Assembly: GCA_023250955.1 (NCBI GenBank)
Contig: JAHEZQ010000040.1
Span: forward strand, 1-35,099
Length of the DNA: 35,099 bases
Source of the DNA: Melioribacter sp.
GTDB taxonomy: Bacteria > Bacteroidota > Ignavibacteria > Ignavibacteriales > Melioribacteraceae
Direction of reading: 5' to 3'
In this document: positions 8,151-15,277 of the stretch, one piece after another
How the letters are laid out: each line of letters starts with the position of its first letter
Numbering within the stretch: the first letter of the stretch is position 1
Program-made: the position numbers and the translations under genes
Notes under the pieces: model-generated
Databases searched by the model: none
Seen by the model: only the letters and a program-made list of their open reading frames with translations
Told to the model about the DNA's origin: nothing

Positions 8151-8194
8151 TGGAAAGGAGTAAGTTAACGTAATTTTAACAAGGGAAGCGGCAC

Positions 8195-8788
8195 ATGAGA
8201 AAAATAATCGTCCTATCATTTATTACATTAGATGGAGTAATGCAAGCACCTGGTGGTCCGGAGGAAGATACATCAGGCGTTTTCAAATATGGCGGTTGGA
8301 GCGCACCTTATTTTGACGATGTTGTCGATAAGGTCATGGAAAAACAGCTGAAACCTGCAGACCTTCTTTTAGGCAGAAAAACATTTGAGATTTTCGCCTC
8401 CTACTGGCCTGAACATGCAGACTTTTGGCCAGGTATCAATGATGTAACAAAATACGTCTTATCAAAGACCATGAAAAAGTCAGATTGGAAAAACTCAGTT
8501 TTCCTCAAAAGCCTGGCAGATATCAAAAAGCTAAAAAATTCTAAAGGTTCTGATATTAAAGTTTGGGGAAGTAGTAAACTCGTTCAGCTGCTACTTAAGA
8601 ATGATTTAGCAGACGAACTCTGGCTCCAAATTCACCCATTGACTCTTGGCAAAGGAAAAAAGTTGTTTGACAAGGGCACGATTCCGGCAGCATTTAAATT
8701 AATAGAGTGTATAGTTGCACCAAGTGGAGTTATTATTGCCAATTACAAGCGAGCTGGAAAAGTTAAGACAGGTACTATTGGAGCTTAA
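8195..8788 (+). CDS. RibD C-terminal / dihydrofolate-reductase-fold protein
   Basis: The 197-residue protein has the pattern of the RibD_C family: RKIIVLSFITLDGVMQAP at the N-terminus, LLLGRKTFEIFASYWP in the middle, YVLSKTM, IKVWGSSKLVQLLL and the ending HPLTLGKGKKLF. Members have a DHFR-like NADPH-binding fold and are mostly uncharacterised reductases, not true folate or riboflavin enzymes. AAGGGA lies about 9 bases before the ATG. Its neighbours are a palindrome on the left and integron-type cassettes on the right. Genes of this family are often mobile, so it may be acquired, but I could not find core sites bounding it. Confidence 0.85.
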   Translation: MRKIIVLSFITLDGVMQAPGGPEEDTSGVFKYGGWSAPYFDDVVDKVMEKQLKPADLLLGRKTFEIFASYWPEHADFWPGINDVTKYVLSKTMKKSDWKNSVFLKSLADIKKLKNSKGSDIKVWGSSKLVQLLLKNDLADELWLQIHPLTLGKGKKLFDKGTIPAAFKLIECIVAPSGVIIANYKRAGKVKTGTIGA

Positions 8789-9063
8789 GTGTTGACATAA
8801 ATTTTCTTTTCTTCTAAGTTTGGATTGTACCAAATCAATTCCTTAAACGGGGTACTTTGTTTTGAAATAGATAACAAAGAAAATAGATTCTGCAACAAAG
8901 TGAAATAGATTAAATAGCCGATTGTGTAATGGATGATATATATGCACACCCTATTTTAAATAATTAAGATTTTAGATTGTTTTGTAAGGAATTGGAACGT
9001 AGATATGCAGTACCGTGCATATCTACATTCCTTAGCTTATAATTTCATGCAGTATAAGTAATA
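8789..9063. other. 275-base AT-rich gap, no gene seen
   Basis: No open frame here looks like a protein. It contains a long bulged hairpin (8986-9033) and a short CTTATA...TATAAG inverted pair (9036-9058), and ends at an integron-type core site. It may be the decayed 3' half of an upstream cassette. Confidence 0.5.
8986..9033. repeat. long bulged hairpin
   Basis: GTAGATATGCA (8999-9009) and TGCATATCTAC (9016-9026) are perfectly complementary around the loop GTACCG. Outside them AAGGAAT (8986-8992) pairs with ATTCCTT (9027-9033), leaving a 6-base bulge on the left arm only. An 18-pair stem with a one-sided bulge is unlikely by chance. It precedes the core site at 9064. Confidence 0.6.
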
Positions 9064-9070
9064 GTTAGGC
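9064..9070 (+). promoter_or_regulatory. integron core site GTTAGGC, left border of cassette 1
   Basis: GTTAGGC fits the attC core consensus GTTRRRY and is the exact complement of GCCTAAC at 9577-9583 beyond the same gene. In integron cassettes the core at the left edge complements the inverse core of that cassette's own attC. The cut is expected after the G. Confidence 0.65.
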
Positions 9071-9762
9071 GTCTTTAATTATTGTTAACAAATAAATATA
9101 AAACGATTGACAAATTTATTGTGGAGCTTATAATGAATACCAAGTTGGGCTACTTTGTCTTAACATCTTTCTTTTTCTTGCTTTCTATAAATGTGTCAGC
9201 AAATGTCATACAAAATAAAGGTATAAAAGCATATCTAACTATTTCATTTCATAATTCCATAATATTCCAAGATAGTTCATCACAAAGCAAACTAGAATCT
9301 GGTATAAAAAATATTTTCGTAATAGAGGGAGTAATTATTATCCCAGAAGAAAAACCAAATATTCTTGAGGAATACAAATTATACATTGACGTTACTATCA
9401 AGGATAGTGCAATTGTAGAAGCAAAAAGTATAAGCAACATGGGTGCATCAACTATGTTGCAGAGGTATCCACGGTTAAGTATTCCTTATGAAAATGAAAA
9501 GGATATTTATAAAGCAGTAAAAAAATATATCGAAACAAATATCATTAAAAAGAATCATAAATAAATTATACTTAACGCCTAACAAGCAACTCAAAGCGAC
9601 CGCGTCTTCGACTTGGTCGTTTGATGTGGTAATTGGGTTTAGCTTTTCAGAGTTAGTTTGTTGTTAATTGTTGATTTGTAAAACGAAGTTGATTTTAAAA
9701 CAAAATAGGTAGTTGCCAATAGCGTCATTGTAATTCTGGGCGGCGCTTTAGTTGCAATGCCG
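9065..9762 (+). mobile_element. integron-type gene cassette 1
   Basis: One gene is bounded by a left core (GTTAGGC at 9064) and an attC-like site ending at GTTATAC (9762-9768). The expected recombination points, after the G of each core, give a 698-base cassette. Supporting evidence is the exact complementarity of the gene's own left core and inverse core, and the short leader and trailer around the gene. No integrase gene lies in the window. Confidence 0.68.
9133..9564 (+). CDS. cassette gene 1: small secreted protein of unknown function
   Basis: I do not recognise this 143-residue protein. It starts with a signal peptide (MNTKLGYFVLTSFFFLLSINVSA, likely cut after VSA). The mature part of about 120 residues has beta-strand-like segments, no cysteines and a lysine-rich end. 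ATG at 9133 is chosen because GGAG lies 7 bases upstream and it gives a clean signal peptide; a TTG start at 9082 would add 17 polar residues. The gene fills the space between GTTAGGC (9064) and GCCTAAC (9577), as in an integron cassette, with its stop 12 bases before the inverse core. Confidence 0.7.
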   Translation: MNTKLGYFVLTSFFFLLSINVSANVIQNKGIKAYLTISFHNSIIFQDSSSQSKLESGIKNIFVIEGVIIIPEEKPNILEEYKLYIDVTIKDSAIVEAKSISNMGASTMLQRYPRLSIPYENEKDIYKAVKKYIETNIIKKNHK

Positions 9763-9768
9763 TTATAC
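9577..9768 (+). mobile_element. attC-like recombination site of cassette 1
   Basis: The site begins with the inverse core GCCTAAC (RYYYAAC) and ends with GTTATAC. The inner arms pair: CAACTCAAAGCG near 9588-9598 against CGCTTTAGTTG near 9744-9755, with one unpaired C in the left arm. Such an extrahelical base is what gives attC its strand choice. A small CGACC...GGTCG hairpin lies inside. At 192 bases it is longer than common attC sites (about 57-141). Confidence 0.65.
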
Positions 9769-10355
9769 AACAAAAATATAGGAATATTATTATGACTGAT
9801 ATGAATTGGATGAAAGAGAATTCAGAAGTAATAATTGCATTAACAGCCTTGTTAGCATTAATAACTTCGGTCATCTCAATTGTTGTCTCAACCGTATCAC
9901 TATTTCTTCAAAGAAAACATAATCGAAAATCTATAAAACCCATCGCTAATATTTCTATTTCAGATTATGAAAATCTTATCTCTGTTAAAATATTTAATCG
10001 TGGTTTTGGGCCGCTAATTATTAAAGAATTTGTAGCTAAGTCTGGTAATACCATTAAAAATAATTTAATCAGTTTAATGCCATTATTACCAGAGAATGTT
10101 AGCTGGTCAACATTTTTTGATGAACTTAATGAGTTTTCTATTTTACCTAATGGATCAATTAATCTTTTAGAGCTGAAGCCTGATTTAGAAAATGAAATCG
10201 AAGTTAATTTTAGAGATGAAGTGAGGAAATCATTAAGCCAAATAGAAGTTACGCTTAAGTATGTTGATATTTATGATAGTTTAATGCCGATAAAAGTTAA
10301 AAGTCTTAGTTGGTTTGGAAGGCATTTTCAAAAAACAAAATAATTGTTGTATAAC
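9763..10355 (+). mobile_element. integron-type gene cassette 2 (right end degenerate)
   Basis: The left core GTTATAC (9762-9768) is the exact complement of GTATAAC (10349-10355), which begins 5 bases after the stop of the enclosed gene. The bases that follow resemble the first half of attC 1, but no pairing right half is found before the next gene. The 3' boundary is therefore unknown and the site looks truncated. Confidence 0.6.
9792..10343 (+). CDS. cassette gene 2: membrane-anchored protein of unknown function
   Basis: The 183-residue protein has one strong hydrophobic segment at about residues 12-38 (EVIIALTALLALITSVISIV and onward), then a basic QRKHNRKS stretch and a soluble, beta-rich domain of about 135 residues. 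This is the plan of a single-pass anchor with a cytoplasmic domain. I do not recognise the domain. The start ATG lies 24 bases after the cassette's left core, and the stop lies 5 bases before the inverse core, as expected for a cassette gene. Function is unknown; small membrane proteins are common in such arrays. Confidence 0.75.
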   Translation: MTDMNWMKENSEVIIALTALLALITSVISIVVSTVSLFLQRKHNRKSIKPIANISISDYENLISVKIFNRGFGPLIIKEFVAKSGNTIKNNLISLMPLLPENVSWSTFFDELNEFSILPNGSINLLELKPDLENEIEVNFRDEVRKSLSQIEVTLKYVDIYDSLMPIKVKSLSWFGRHFQKTK

Positions 10356-10375
10356 CAGCGTCTCAGCCCGACCGC
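10349..10375 (+). mobile_element. left half of an attC-like site (cassette 2)
   Basis: GTATAACCAGC...CTCA...CGACCGC aligns with the left half of attC 1 (TAAC-AGC--CTCA---CGACCGC in both). No complementary right arm is seen before 10500. GTTATTT at 10463 is a weak candidate for the missing right core. Confidence 0.5.
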
Positions 10376-10500
10376 TTTTTCTATATGGACATAGATTCTT
10401 TTAAGTTAAGACATAGTTTACTTCTCCATTCTTATTTCTCCCAACCAATTTTATTCCCATCCGTTATTTCCGTAATTTTGGTTTAGTAAATGGAGGCACT

Positions 10501-11823
10501 ATGCCGAACGAAACAAAAACAAAAAAGAAAAATCAAGTTGATGATTCAAAATACTCAATGGATACGCATTTAATTTACGGTAAGAATGTAAGCGACAGCT
10601 GGGACTACTCACATCATGTAACGGCGCCAATTTCATCTTCAACAACCTTCCGTTTAGATTCTGTTGAACGCGGAGCGCAAGGATTTATGCAGTTCGCAAA
10701 TACAGAGCAACTCGGTGATAATGCACCAATTTTTATTTACGACCGACTCGGCGAACCGAACAAAGATATGTTGGAAGAAAATTTGGCTTATGTTGAGAAG
10801 GGAGAAACTGCTGTAAGTTTTGCAACAGGTATGGGTGCAATTTCTGCAATACTTGGTGTTCTAACAAAAACCGGTGATGAAATTATTACTCACACAACTT
10901 TATACGGATGCACAATTTCTCTTTTCAATAATTGGTATCCTAAGTACAACATTAAAGTAACGCCTATTGATTTAACTCAACCTAAAAATATTCTTGAAAG
11001 TGTAACCGGAAAAACAAAAGTAATTTATTTTGAAACTCCCGCGAATCCTAACATAGAAATAATTGATGTTCGTGCAATTGCAAATGTTGTAAATGATATC
11101 AACAAAACGCGCAATGAAGAAGATCAGATCAAAATTGTTGTTGATAACACATTTGCAACACCTTTCTGCCAAAGGCCAATAGAATTAGGTGCTGATTTTA
11201 CTGTCCATTCATTAACAAAAGGAATCGGCGGATTTGGAACAGATATGGGCGGTGTTGTGATCGGCAAGAAAAAATATCGTGATCTAATTTTACTTTACAG
11301 AAAAGATTTTGGTGCAGTGCTCAATACAAAAAGTGCATGGGCAATTCTTACTTACGGCTTACCGACTCTTGCACTTCGTCAGCGTCATCAAATTAAATCT
11401 GCGTTGCGTATTGCCGAGTTTCTTAATGCTCATCCCAAAATTGAATTTGTAAATTATCCCGGACTGCCAAGTTCAAAGAATTATGAAGTTGCAAAGAAAC
11501 AGATGATAGATTTTAACGGCAACTTTGCACCCGGCAGTATGCTCTATTTTGTTTTAAAAGGAAATTCTCCGGCAGATAGTAAAGAGAACGGCAGAAAATT
11601 TATGGATTACGTTGCAGACAATGCATACACTATGACGCTTGCGGTTTCACTAGGGCATACACGTACATTGATAGAACATCCGGCTTCGATGACTCACTCG
11701 GTAGTTCCACCGGAAAAATTAGCTGAACGAGGAATTGATCCCGGTGGCGTCCGTCTTGCAATCGGTCTTGAAAACACAGAAGATATTTTGCTCGATCTTG
11801 ATGAATCATTAAAAGTAATTTAA
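10501..11823 (+). CDS. Cys/Met metabolism PLP enzyme (methionine gamma-lyase / cystathionine gamma-synthase type)
   Basis: It is a fold-type I PLP enzyme of 440 residues, longer than its relative at 6970 because of a charged N-terminal extension (about 20 residues) and inserts. Key points are SFATGMGAISAILG at about residue 106, ETPANPN at about 178, the PLP Asp in VVDNTFATPF at about 215 and the PLP lysine K240 in VHSLTKGIGG. The C-terminus has SLGHTRTLIEHPASMTHS and GGVRLAIGLEN. Substrate could be methionine, O-acylhomoserine or cystathionine. The family members of this length are generally labelled only as gamma-synthase family. GGAGG lies 4 bases before the ATG, and the palindrome at 11845 follows. 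Confidence 0.82.
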   Translation: MPNETKTKKKNQVDDSKYSMDTHLIYGKNVSDSWDYSHHVTAPISSSTTFRLDSVERGAQGFMQFANTEQLGDNAPIFIYDRLGEPNKDMLEENLAYVEKGETAVSFATGMGAISAILGVLTKTGDEIITHTTLYGCTISLFNNWYPKYNIKVTPIDLTQPKNILESVTGKTKVIYFETPANPNIEIIDVRAIANVVNDINKTRNEEDQIKIVVDNTFATPFCQRPIELGADFTVHSLTKGIGGFGTDMGGVVIGKKKYRDLILLYRKDFGAVLNTKSAWAILTYGLPTLALRQRHQIKSALRIAEFLNAHPKIEFVNYPGLPSSKNYEVAKKQMIDFNGNFAPGSMLYFVLKGNSPADSKENGRKFMDYVADNAYTMTLAVSLGHTRTLIEHPASMTHSVVPPEKLAERGIDPGGVRLAIGLENTEDILLDLDESLKVI

Positions 11824-11830
11824 TCCTTTA

Positions 11831-11882
11831 CCACCCCCTTTAGTTCCCCCTCCTTAGTTAAGGAGGGGGATATGGGGGAGGT
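11831..11882. repeat. nested G/C-rich palindromic repeat
   Basis: The inner arms TCCCCCTCCTTA (11845-11856) and TAAGGAGGGGGA (11859-11870) pair perfectly around a 2-base loop. Outside them CCACCCCCT and GGGGGAGGT pair imperfectly. It lies between the PLP enzyme and pgeF, lacks a T-run and has the look of a dispersed REP-like element. It may also act as a transcript barrier. Confidence 0.65.
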
Positions 11883-11895
11883 CAAATAAAATAAT

Positions 11896-12630
11896 ATGCA
11901 AATCATTCAAAGCTCACTCTTTCAGAAGTTTCCGGAAATTATTTTTGGCTTAAGCACTAAAAACGGATTGGGCCGCACGGAACCGTTTTATTTCAATATG
12001 TCGCTTACTGTCGGCGATGATCCGGAAATTGTCCGCACAAACCGTGAAGCATTTTACAATGAGTTGGGATTAACAACAGAACAAATTGCGATTCAGAAAC
12101 AAATTCATTCCGATATCGTTACGATAGTTAATGAGCCGGGACTTGTTGGTGAAAGTGATGCAATGATTACAACTCAAAAGGGAATGGGTCTTGCAATATC
12201 AACTGCGGATTGTACCCCGATTTTTATTTATGATAGAACGAATGGGATCATAGCGGCAGTTCATTCCGGCTGGCGCGGAACTGAAAAACAAATCTTACAG
12301 AAAACAATTTTAATTCTGACTGAACAATTCGATTGCTCGCCAAGCAATCTACTCGTTTATATTGGTCCGTCTATTTGCCAAAAGAATTATGAAGTTGGTG
12401 ATGAAGTCGCAAAACATTTTCATCGTAAATATTTAAAAAGTGTTGATCATAAACATTATCTTGATGTACTCGGAGTAAATAAAGACGTACTTCTAAATTT
12501 AGGTATTAGAGATACTCATATTGAAATTTCATCTTTGTGCAGCTATGAGGAAAAATATTTGCAATCATATAGAAGGGATGGAAAAAATTCCGGTCGTGCT
12601 CTTGGTGTAATTGCAATGAAAGGGAAATAA
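11896..12630 (+). CDS. pgeF: PgeF/YfiH-family laccase-domain protein (peptidoglycan editing factor)
   Basis: The 244-residue protein carries the YfiH-family metal and active-site motifs: QIHSD at about residue 75, STADCTPIFIYD at about 103, AVHSGWRGTEKQI at about 122 and GPSICQKNYEVGDEV at about 158, ending in SYRRDGKNSGRALGVI. Family members act in the cytoplasm. In E. coli the protein keeps serine out of peptidoglycan precursors, and others have purine nucleoside phosphorylase-like activity. It is the first gene of a compact run of eight genes, and the next start (GTG) follows the stop directly. Confidence 0.9.
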   Translation: MQIIQSSLFQKFPEIIFGLSTKNGLGRTEPFYFNMSLTVGDDPEIVRTNREAFYNELGLTTEQIAIQKQIHSDIVTIVNEPGLVGESDAMITTQKGMGLAISTADCTPIFIYDRTNGIIAAVHSGWRGTEKQILQKTILILTEQFDCSPSNLLVYIGPSICQKNYEVGDEVAKHFHRKYLKSVDHKHYLDVLGVNKDVLLNLGIRDTHIEISSLCSYEEKYLQSYRRDGKNSGRALGVIAMKGK

Positions 12631-13548
12631 GTGTTTACAGAAAAATATAAAATAGCTGCGGGTTATATACTAATTAGTTTAATCTGGGGCTCAACCTGGT
12701 TAGCAATCCGTTTTGGGTTAGGTTCTTTAACACCACTTATCTCTGCCGGGTTACGTTTCTTTCTTGCATCACTTTTCGTCTATGGAATGATGCGGATAAA
12801 AAATATTTCACTTCAAACTGATTCCCGATCAATAAAACTATATGTTGTGCTAAGTTTCTTTTCTTTTGTAATTCCATTCGGATTGGTTTACTGGGCAGAG
12901 CAATATATTCCATCAGGGTTAGCTTCGATTGTATTTGCCGTCATGCCGTTCTTTGTTATAATTTATTCAATGATTGCATTCAAAAAAGACAGTGTTACAT
13001 TTAATCAAATCTTTGGTTCTATTTTAGGCTTCAGCGGAATTGTGATAATCTTCTCAGAAAATTTATCGCTTGATCTTTCAAAACAACTTTTGGGAATTGC
13101 TGCAGTGTTGATTAGTTCTTCTATGCAAGCCGGAATAGGAGTCACAATAAAAAAATACGGTCAACATCTTAATCCTCTGTCAATGAATTTCTTGCCGCTT
13201 TTTTCCGCAGGAATAATTTTAATAATAATTTCAATCTTGATTGAAAATTCCTCTGCATGGGTTTTTGATTTTAATGCATTCGCTTCGATAACATTTTTAG
13301 CTTTTTTCGGAACGCTTGTTACATTTACAACTTACTATTGGTTATTGAAAAGAATGAATATAGTCATACTTTCACTTACAGCGTTTATAACTCCGATTAT
13401 AGCGGTTATTCTTGGCTGGCTTATACTGAATGAAAATTTTTCCTTGCAAACACTTGCCGGAAGCGCATTAGTGCTAATCGGAATATTATTTGCTAACTTT
13501 AAAGGGTTAATGAATTACTACCTAACTAAAAAGAAATTTGCCAAATGA
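12631..13548 (+). CDS. EamA-family (DMT) transporter, about 10 TM helices
   Basis: The 305-residue protein has two EamA repeats of about five helices each. The first begins AAGYILISLIWGSTWLAIRF and carries PSGLASIVFAVMPFFVI; the second ends PIIAVILGWLILNENF and GSALVLIGILFANF. This is the drug/metabolite transporter plan, usually an exporter of amino acids or other metabolites. Substrate cannot be read. Start is GTG directly after the pgeF stop. The 3' end overlaps folB by 4 bases (ATGA), showing translational coupling. Confidence 0.9.
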   Translation: MFTEKYKIAAGYILISLIWGSTWLAIRFGLGSLTPLISAGLRFFLASLFVYGMMRIKNISLQTDSRSIKLYVVLSFFSFVIPFGLVYWAEQYIPSGLASIVFAVMPFFVIIYSMIAFKKDSVTFNQIFGSILGFSGIVIIFSENLSLDLSKQLLGIAAVLISSSMQAGIGVTIKKYGQHLNPLSMNFLPLFSAGIILIIISILIENSSAWVFDFNAFASITFLAFFGTLVTFTTYYWLLKRMNIVILSLTAFITPIIAVILGWLILNENFSLQTLAGSALVLIGILFANFKGLMNYYLTKKKFAK

Positions 13549-13913
13549 TTAACATTATCAGGATAAAAAACGCTTCATTCTATGCGTATCACGGCGCTTA
13601 TCAAGAAGAACAAAACATGGGCGGAAAGTTTGAAGCCGATGTTGATATCTACACAGATTTTACTTCTGCAGCAGAAAAAGACAATCTTAAACTTACAATC
13701 AACTATACCGATGTATATAAGTTTATAAATCAGCTCGTTCACGAAAAAAAATATTATTTGATTGAAACACTTGCAACTGTAATTGCCGATTCTCTTCTAA
13801 AGAAGTATTCAGAAATAAAAAAAATTGCTGTACGTGTACGTAAACATAGTGTCCCGGTCGGCGGTGTGCTCGATTGTGTTGAAGCTGAAGTGATCAAAGA
13901 AAATGGGAAATAA
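13545..13913 (+). CDS. folB: dihydroneopterin aldolase
   Basis: It converts 7,8-dihydroneopterin to 6-hydroxymethyl-dihydropterin and glycolaldehyde in folate synthesis. The 122 residues are the usual size. Motifs are FYAYHGAYQEEQ near residue 11, the strand LTINYTDVY, YLIETLATVIADSLL and VAVRVRKHSVPVGG. The gene overlaps the transporter by 4 bases and folK by 11 bases. The next enzyme of the pathway (FolK) is thus encoded directly downstream. Confidence 0.93.
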   Translation: MINIIRIKNASFYAYHGAYQEEQNMGGKFEADVDIYTDFTSAAEKDNLKLTINYTDVYKFINQLVHEKKYYLIETLATVIADSLLKKYSEIKKIAVRVRKHSVPVGGVLDCVEAEVIKENGK

Positions 13914-14406
13914 TGTTTATCTTGGTCTCGGTTCAAATAAAGGAGACAGATTTAATTATTTAGTAAGCGCAGTAAAATTAATTGATGAAAATAAGAATTG
14001 TAGATTAGTAAAAGCTTCTTCTGTATATGAAACAAAACCTTACGGGAATATAGATCAAGACAATTTTTATAATGCAGTTATATTAATTGAAACTGAATTT
14101 GATATTGAAAAGCTTTATTGTTTTTTGAAAGAAATTGAAAAGAAAGTTGGGAGAGAAAAATCAGAGACACGCTGGGCTCCAAGAGAAATTGATGTTGATA
14201 TTCTTTTCTATAATAACTTAATTTATAATAGTGAAATATTAACGGTGCCGCATAAAGATATTATGAATAGAGATTTCGTCCTTATTCCGTTGATTGAAAT
14301 TGCCGGCGAGTATGTACATCCGGTACTGAATAAAAAATTAAATGAGTTTGATCTTACATCTTTAGAAAAACATATTATTCAAAAACTTAGTGATAGATTA
14401 ATATAA
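13903..14406 (+). CDS. folK: HPPK: 2-amino-4-hydroxy-6-hydroxymethyldihydropteridine pyrophosphokinase
   Basis: It transfers pyrophosphate from ATP to the product of FolB, ready for FolP. The 167-residue protein shows the HPPK signatures: YLGLGSNKGDRF at the N-terminus, SSVYETKPYG, then RWAPREIDVDILFY with the metal-binding Asp pair, and VPHKDIMNRDFVLIPLIEIA. The start lies inside folB and the stop is 1 base before the next TTG start, so the genes are co-transcribed. No folP or folE lies in the window. Confidence 0.95.
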   Translation: MGNNVYLGLGSNKGDRFNYLVSAVKLIDENKNCRLVKASSVYETKPYGNIDQDNFYNAVILIETEFDIEKLYCFLKEIEKKVGREKSETRWAPREIDVDILFYNNLIYNSEILTVPHKDIMNRDFVLIPLIEIAGEYVHPVLNKKLNEFDLTSLEKHIIQKLSDRLI

Positions 14407-14407
14407 T

Positions 14408-15052
14408 TTGTCAGAGATCAGATACATAGCGATTGAAGGTGTAATAGGCGCAGGCAAGACAACACTAGCTCATAAACTGTGTGATAAACTTGGTGCTAAT
14501 TTAATTCTTGAGCAATTTGAAGAAAATCCTTTTCTTGAAAAATTTTATGATGATAGAAAACGTTTTGCCTTTCAAACACAAATGTTTTTTCTGATCAACC
14601 GTTACAAACAACAGCAGCAATTAAATCAGCAAGATCTTTTCTCTAAGTATATTGTTTCCGATTACATATTCGAGAAAGACAGAATATTTGCTTACATGAA
14701 TCTTTCCGGTGAAGAAATAAAATTATACGAAAGTATTTTCCCTCTTTTGGAAAGAGATATTCCTCAGCCCGATCTGGTAATATTTCTGCAATCAAGCATT
14801 GATAGATTAACAACGAATGTAAAAACGCGCGGAAGGCAAATTGAGCGCAATCTTACCCGCGCATATTTAAGTGAACTTTCCGAAGCTTATAATAATTTCT
14901 TTTTTAAGTACAATAACACACCGTTATTAATTGTTAATACCTCGGAAATTGATTTTGTAAACAATGAAAAAGACTTTGAAGAACTTTACGAACAGATTTT
15001 TAGAGATGATCGTGGCTTCATCGAATATTTCAATCCCGAAGTCAAAGGTTAG
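14408..15052 (+). CDS. deoxynucleoside kinase (dNK/dGK family)
   Basis: It phosphorylates a deoxynucleoside for nucleotide salvage. The 214-residue protein begins IRYIAIEGVIGAGKTTLAHK, with the P-loop GVIGAGKT at residues 11-18. It carries SDYIFEKDRIFA (the DRS-like region), PQPDLVIFLQSS and RGRQIERNLTRAYL, the LID-type arginine-rich part. The base preference is not clear by eye. The start is TTG with a 1-base gap from the folK stop. The adjacent folate genes supply one-carbon units for nucleotides, a loose functional link. Confidence 0.88.
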   Translation: MSEIRYIAIEGVIGAGKTTLAHKLCDKLGANLILEQFEENPFLEKFYDDRKRFAFQTQMFFLINRYKQQQQLNQQDLFSKYIVSDYIFEKDRIFAYMNLSGEEIKLYESIFPLLERDIPQPDLVIFLQSSIDRLTTNVKTRGRQIERNLTRAYLSELSEAYNNFFFKYNNTPLLIVNTSEIDFVNNEKDFEELYEQIFRDDRGFIEYFNPEVKG

Positions 15053-15277
15053 ATGATGAGTTTACTAAGATTTATTCTTTATTCGCTTCTTTTTTATTTA
15101 GCCATTAGAACAATTAAAAATGTTATGAACTTTTTAGCTCCTAACAAGAATAATCCTCCAAAGAAAAATGTAAACACAGCTTCTTCAAAATATAAAATTG
15201 AAAAGGAAGATGTAATTGAAGCACATTTTGAAGAATTAAATTCCGCAAAATCTGAAAAGCCAAAAGAAAAGCCTTAA
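15053..15277 (+). CDS. small membrane protein, possibly DUF4834-like
   Basis: The 74-residue protein has one N-terminal membrane helix (about residues 3-26, LLRFILYSLLFYLAIRTI) and a lysine-rich, charged tail ending in KEKP. Small Bacteroidota proteins with this plan sit in such operons and are often called DUF4834; that match is from memory and weak. It starts 1 base after the kinase stop and its stop overlaps the next start (TAATG). This packing supports a real gene. Confidence 0.65.
   Translation: MMSLLRFILYSLLFYLAIRTIKNVMNFLAPNKNNPPKKNVNTASSKYKIEKEDVIEAHFEELNSAKSEKPKEKP

Noticed and set aside
8195-8788. RibD-like gene as a third integron cassette
   Set aside because: I found no complementary core pair around it. 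GTTAACG near its start has no matching inverse after the stop.
9082-9132. Longer start (TTG at 9082) for cassette gene 1
   Set aside because: It adds 17 polar residues before a clean signal peptide. ATG at 9133 has GGAG 7 bases upstream.
10463-10469. GTTATTT as right core of the cassette 2 attC
   Set aside because: The bases before it do not pair with the left half (CAGC...CTCA...CGACCGC), so this may be chance.
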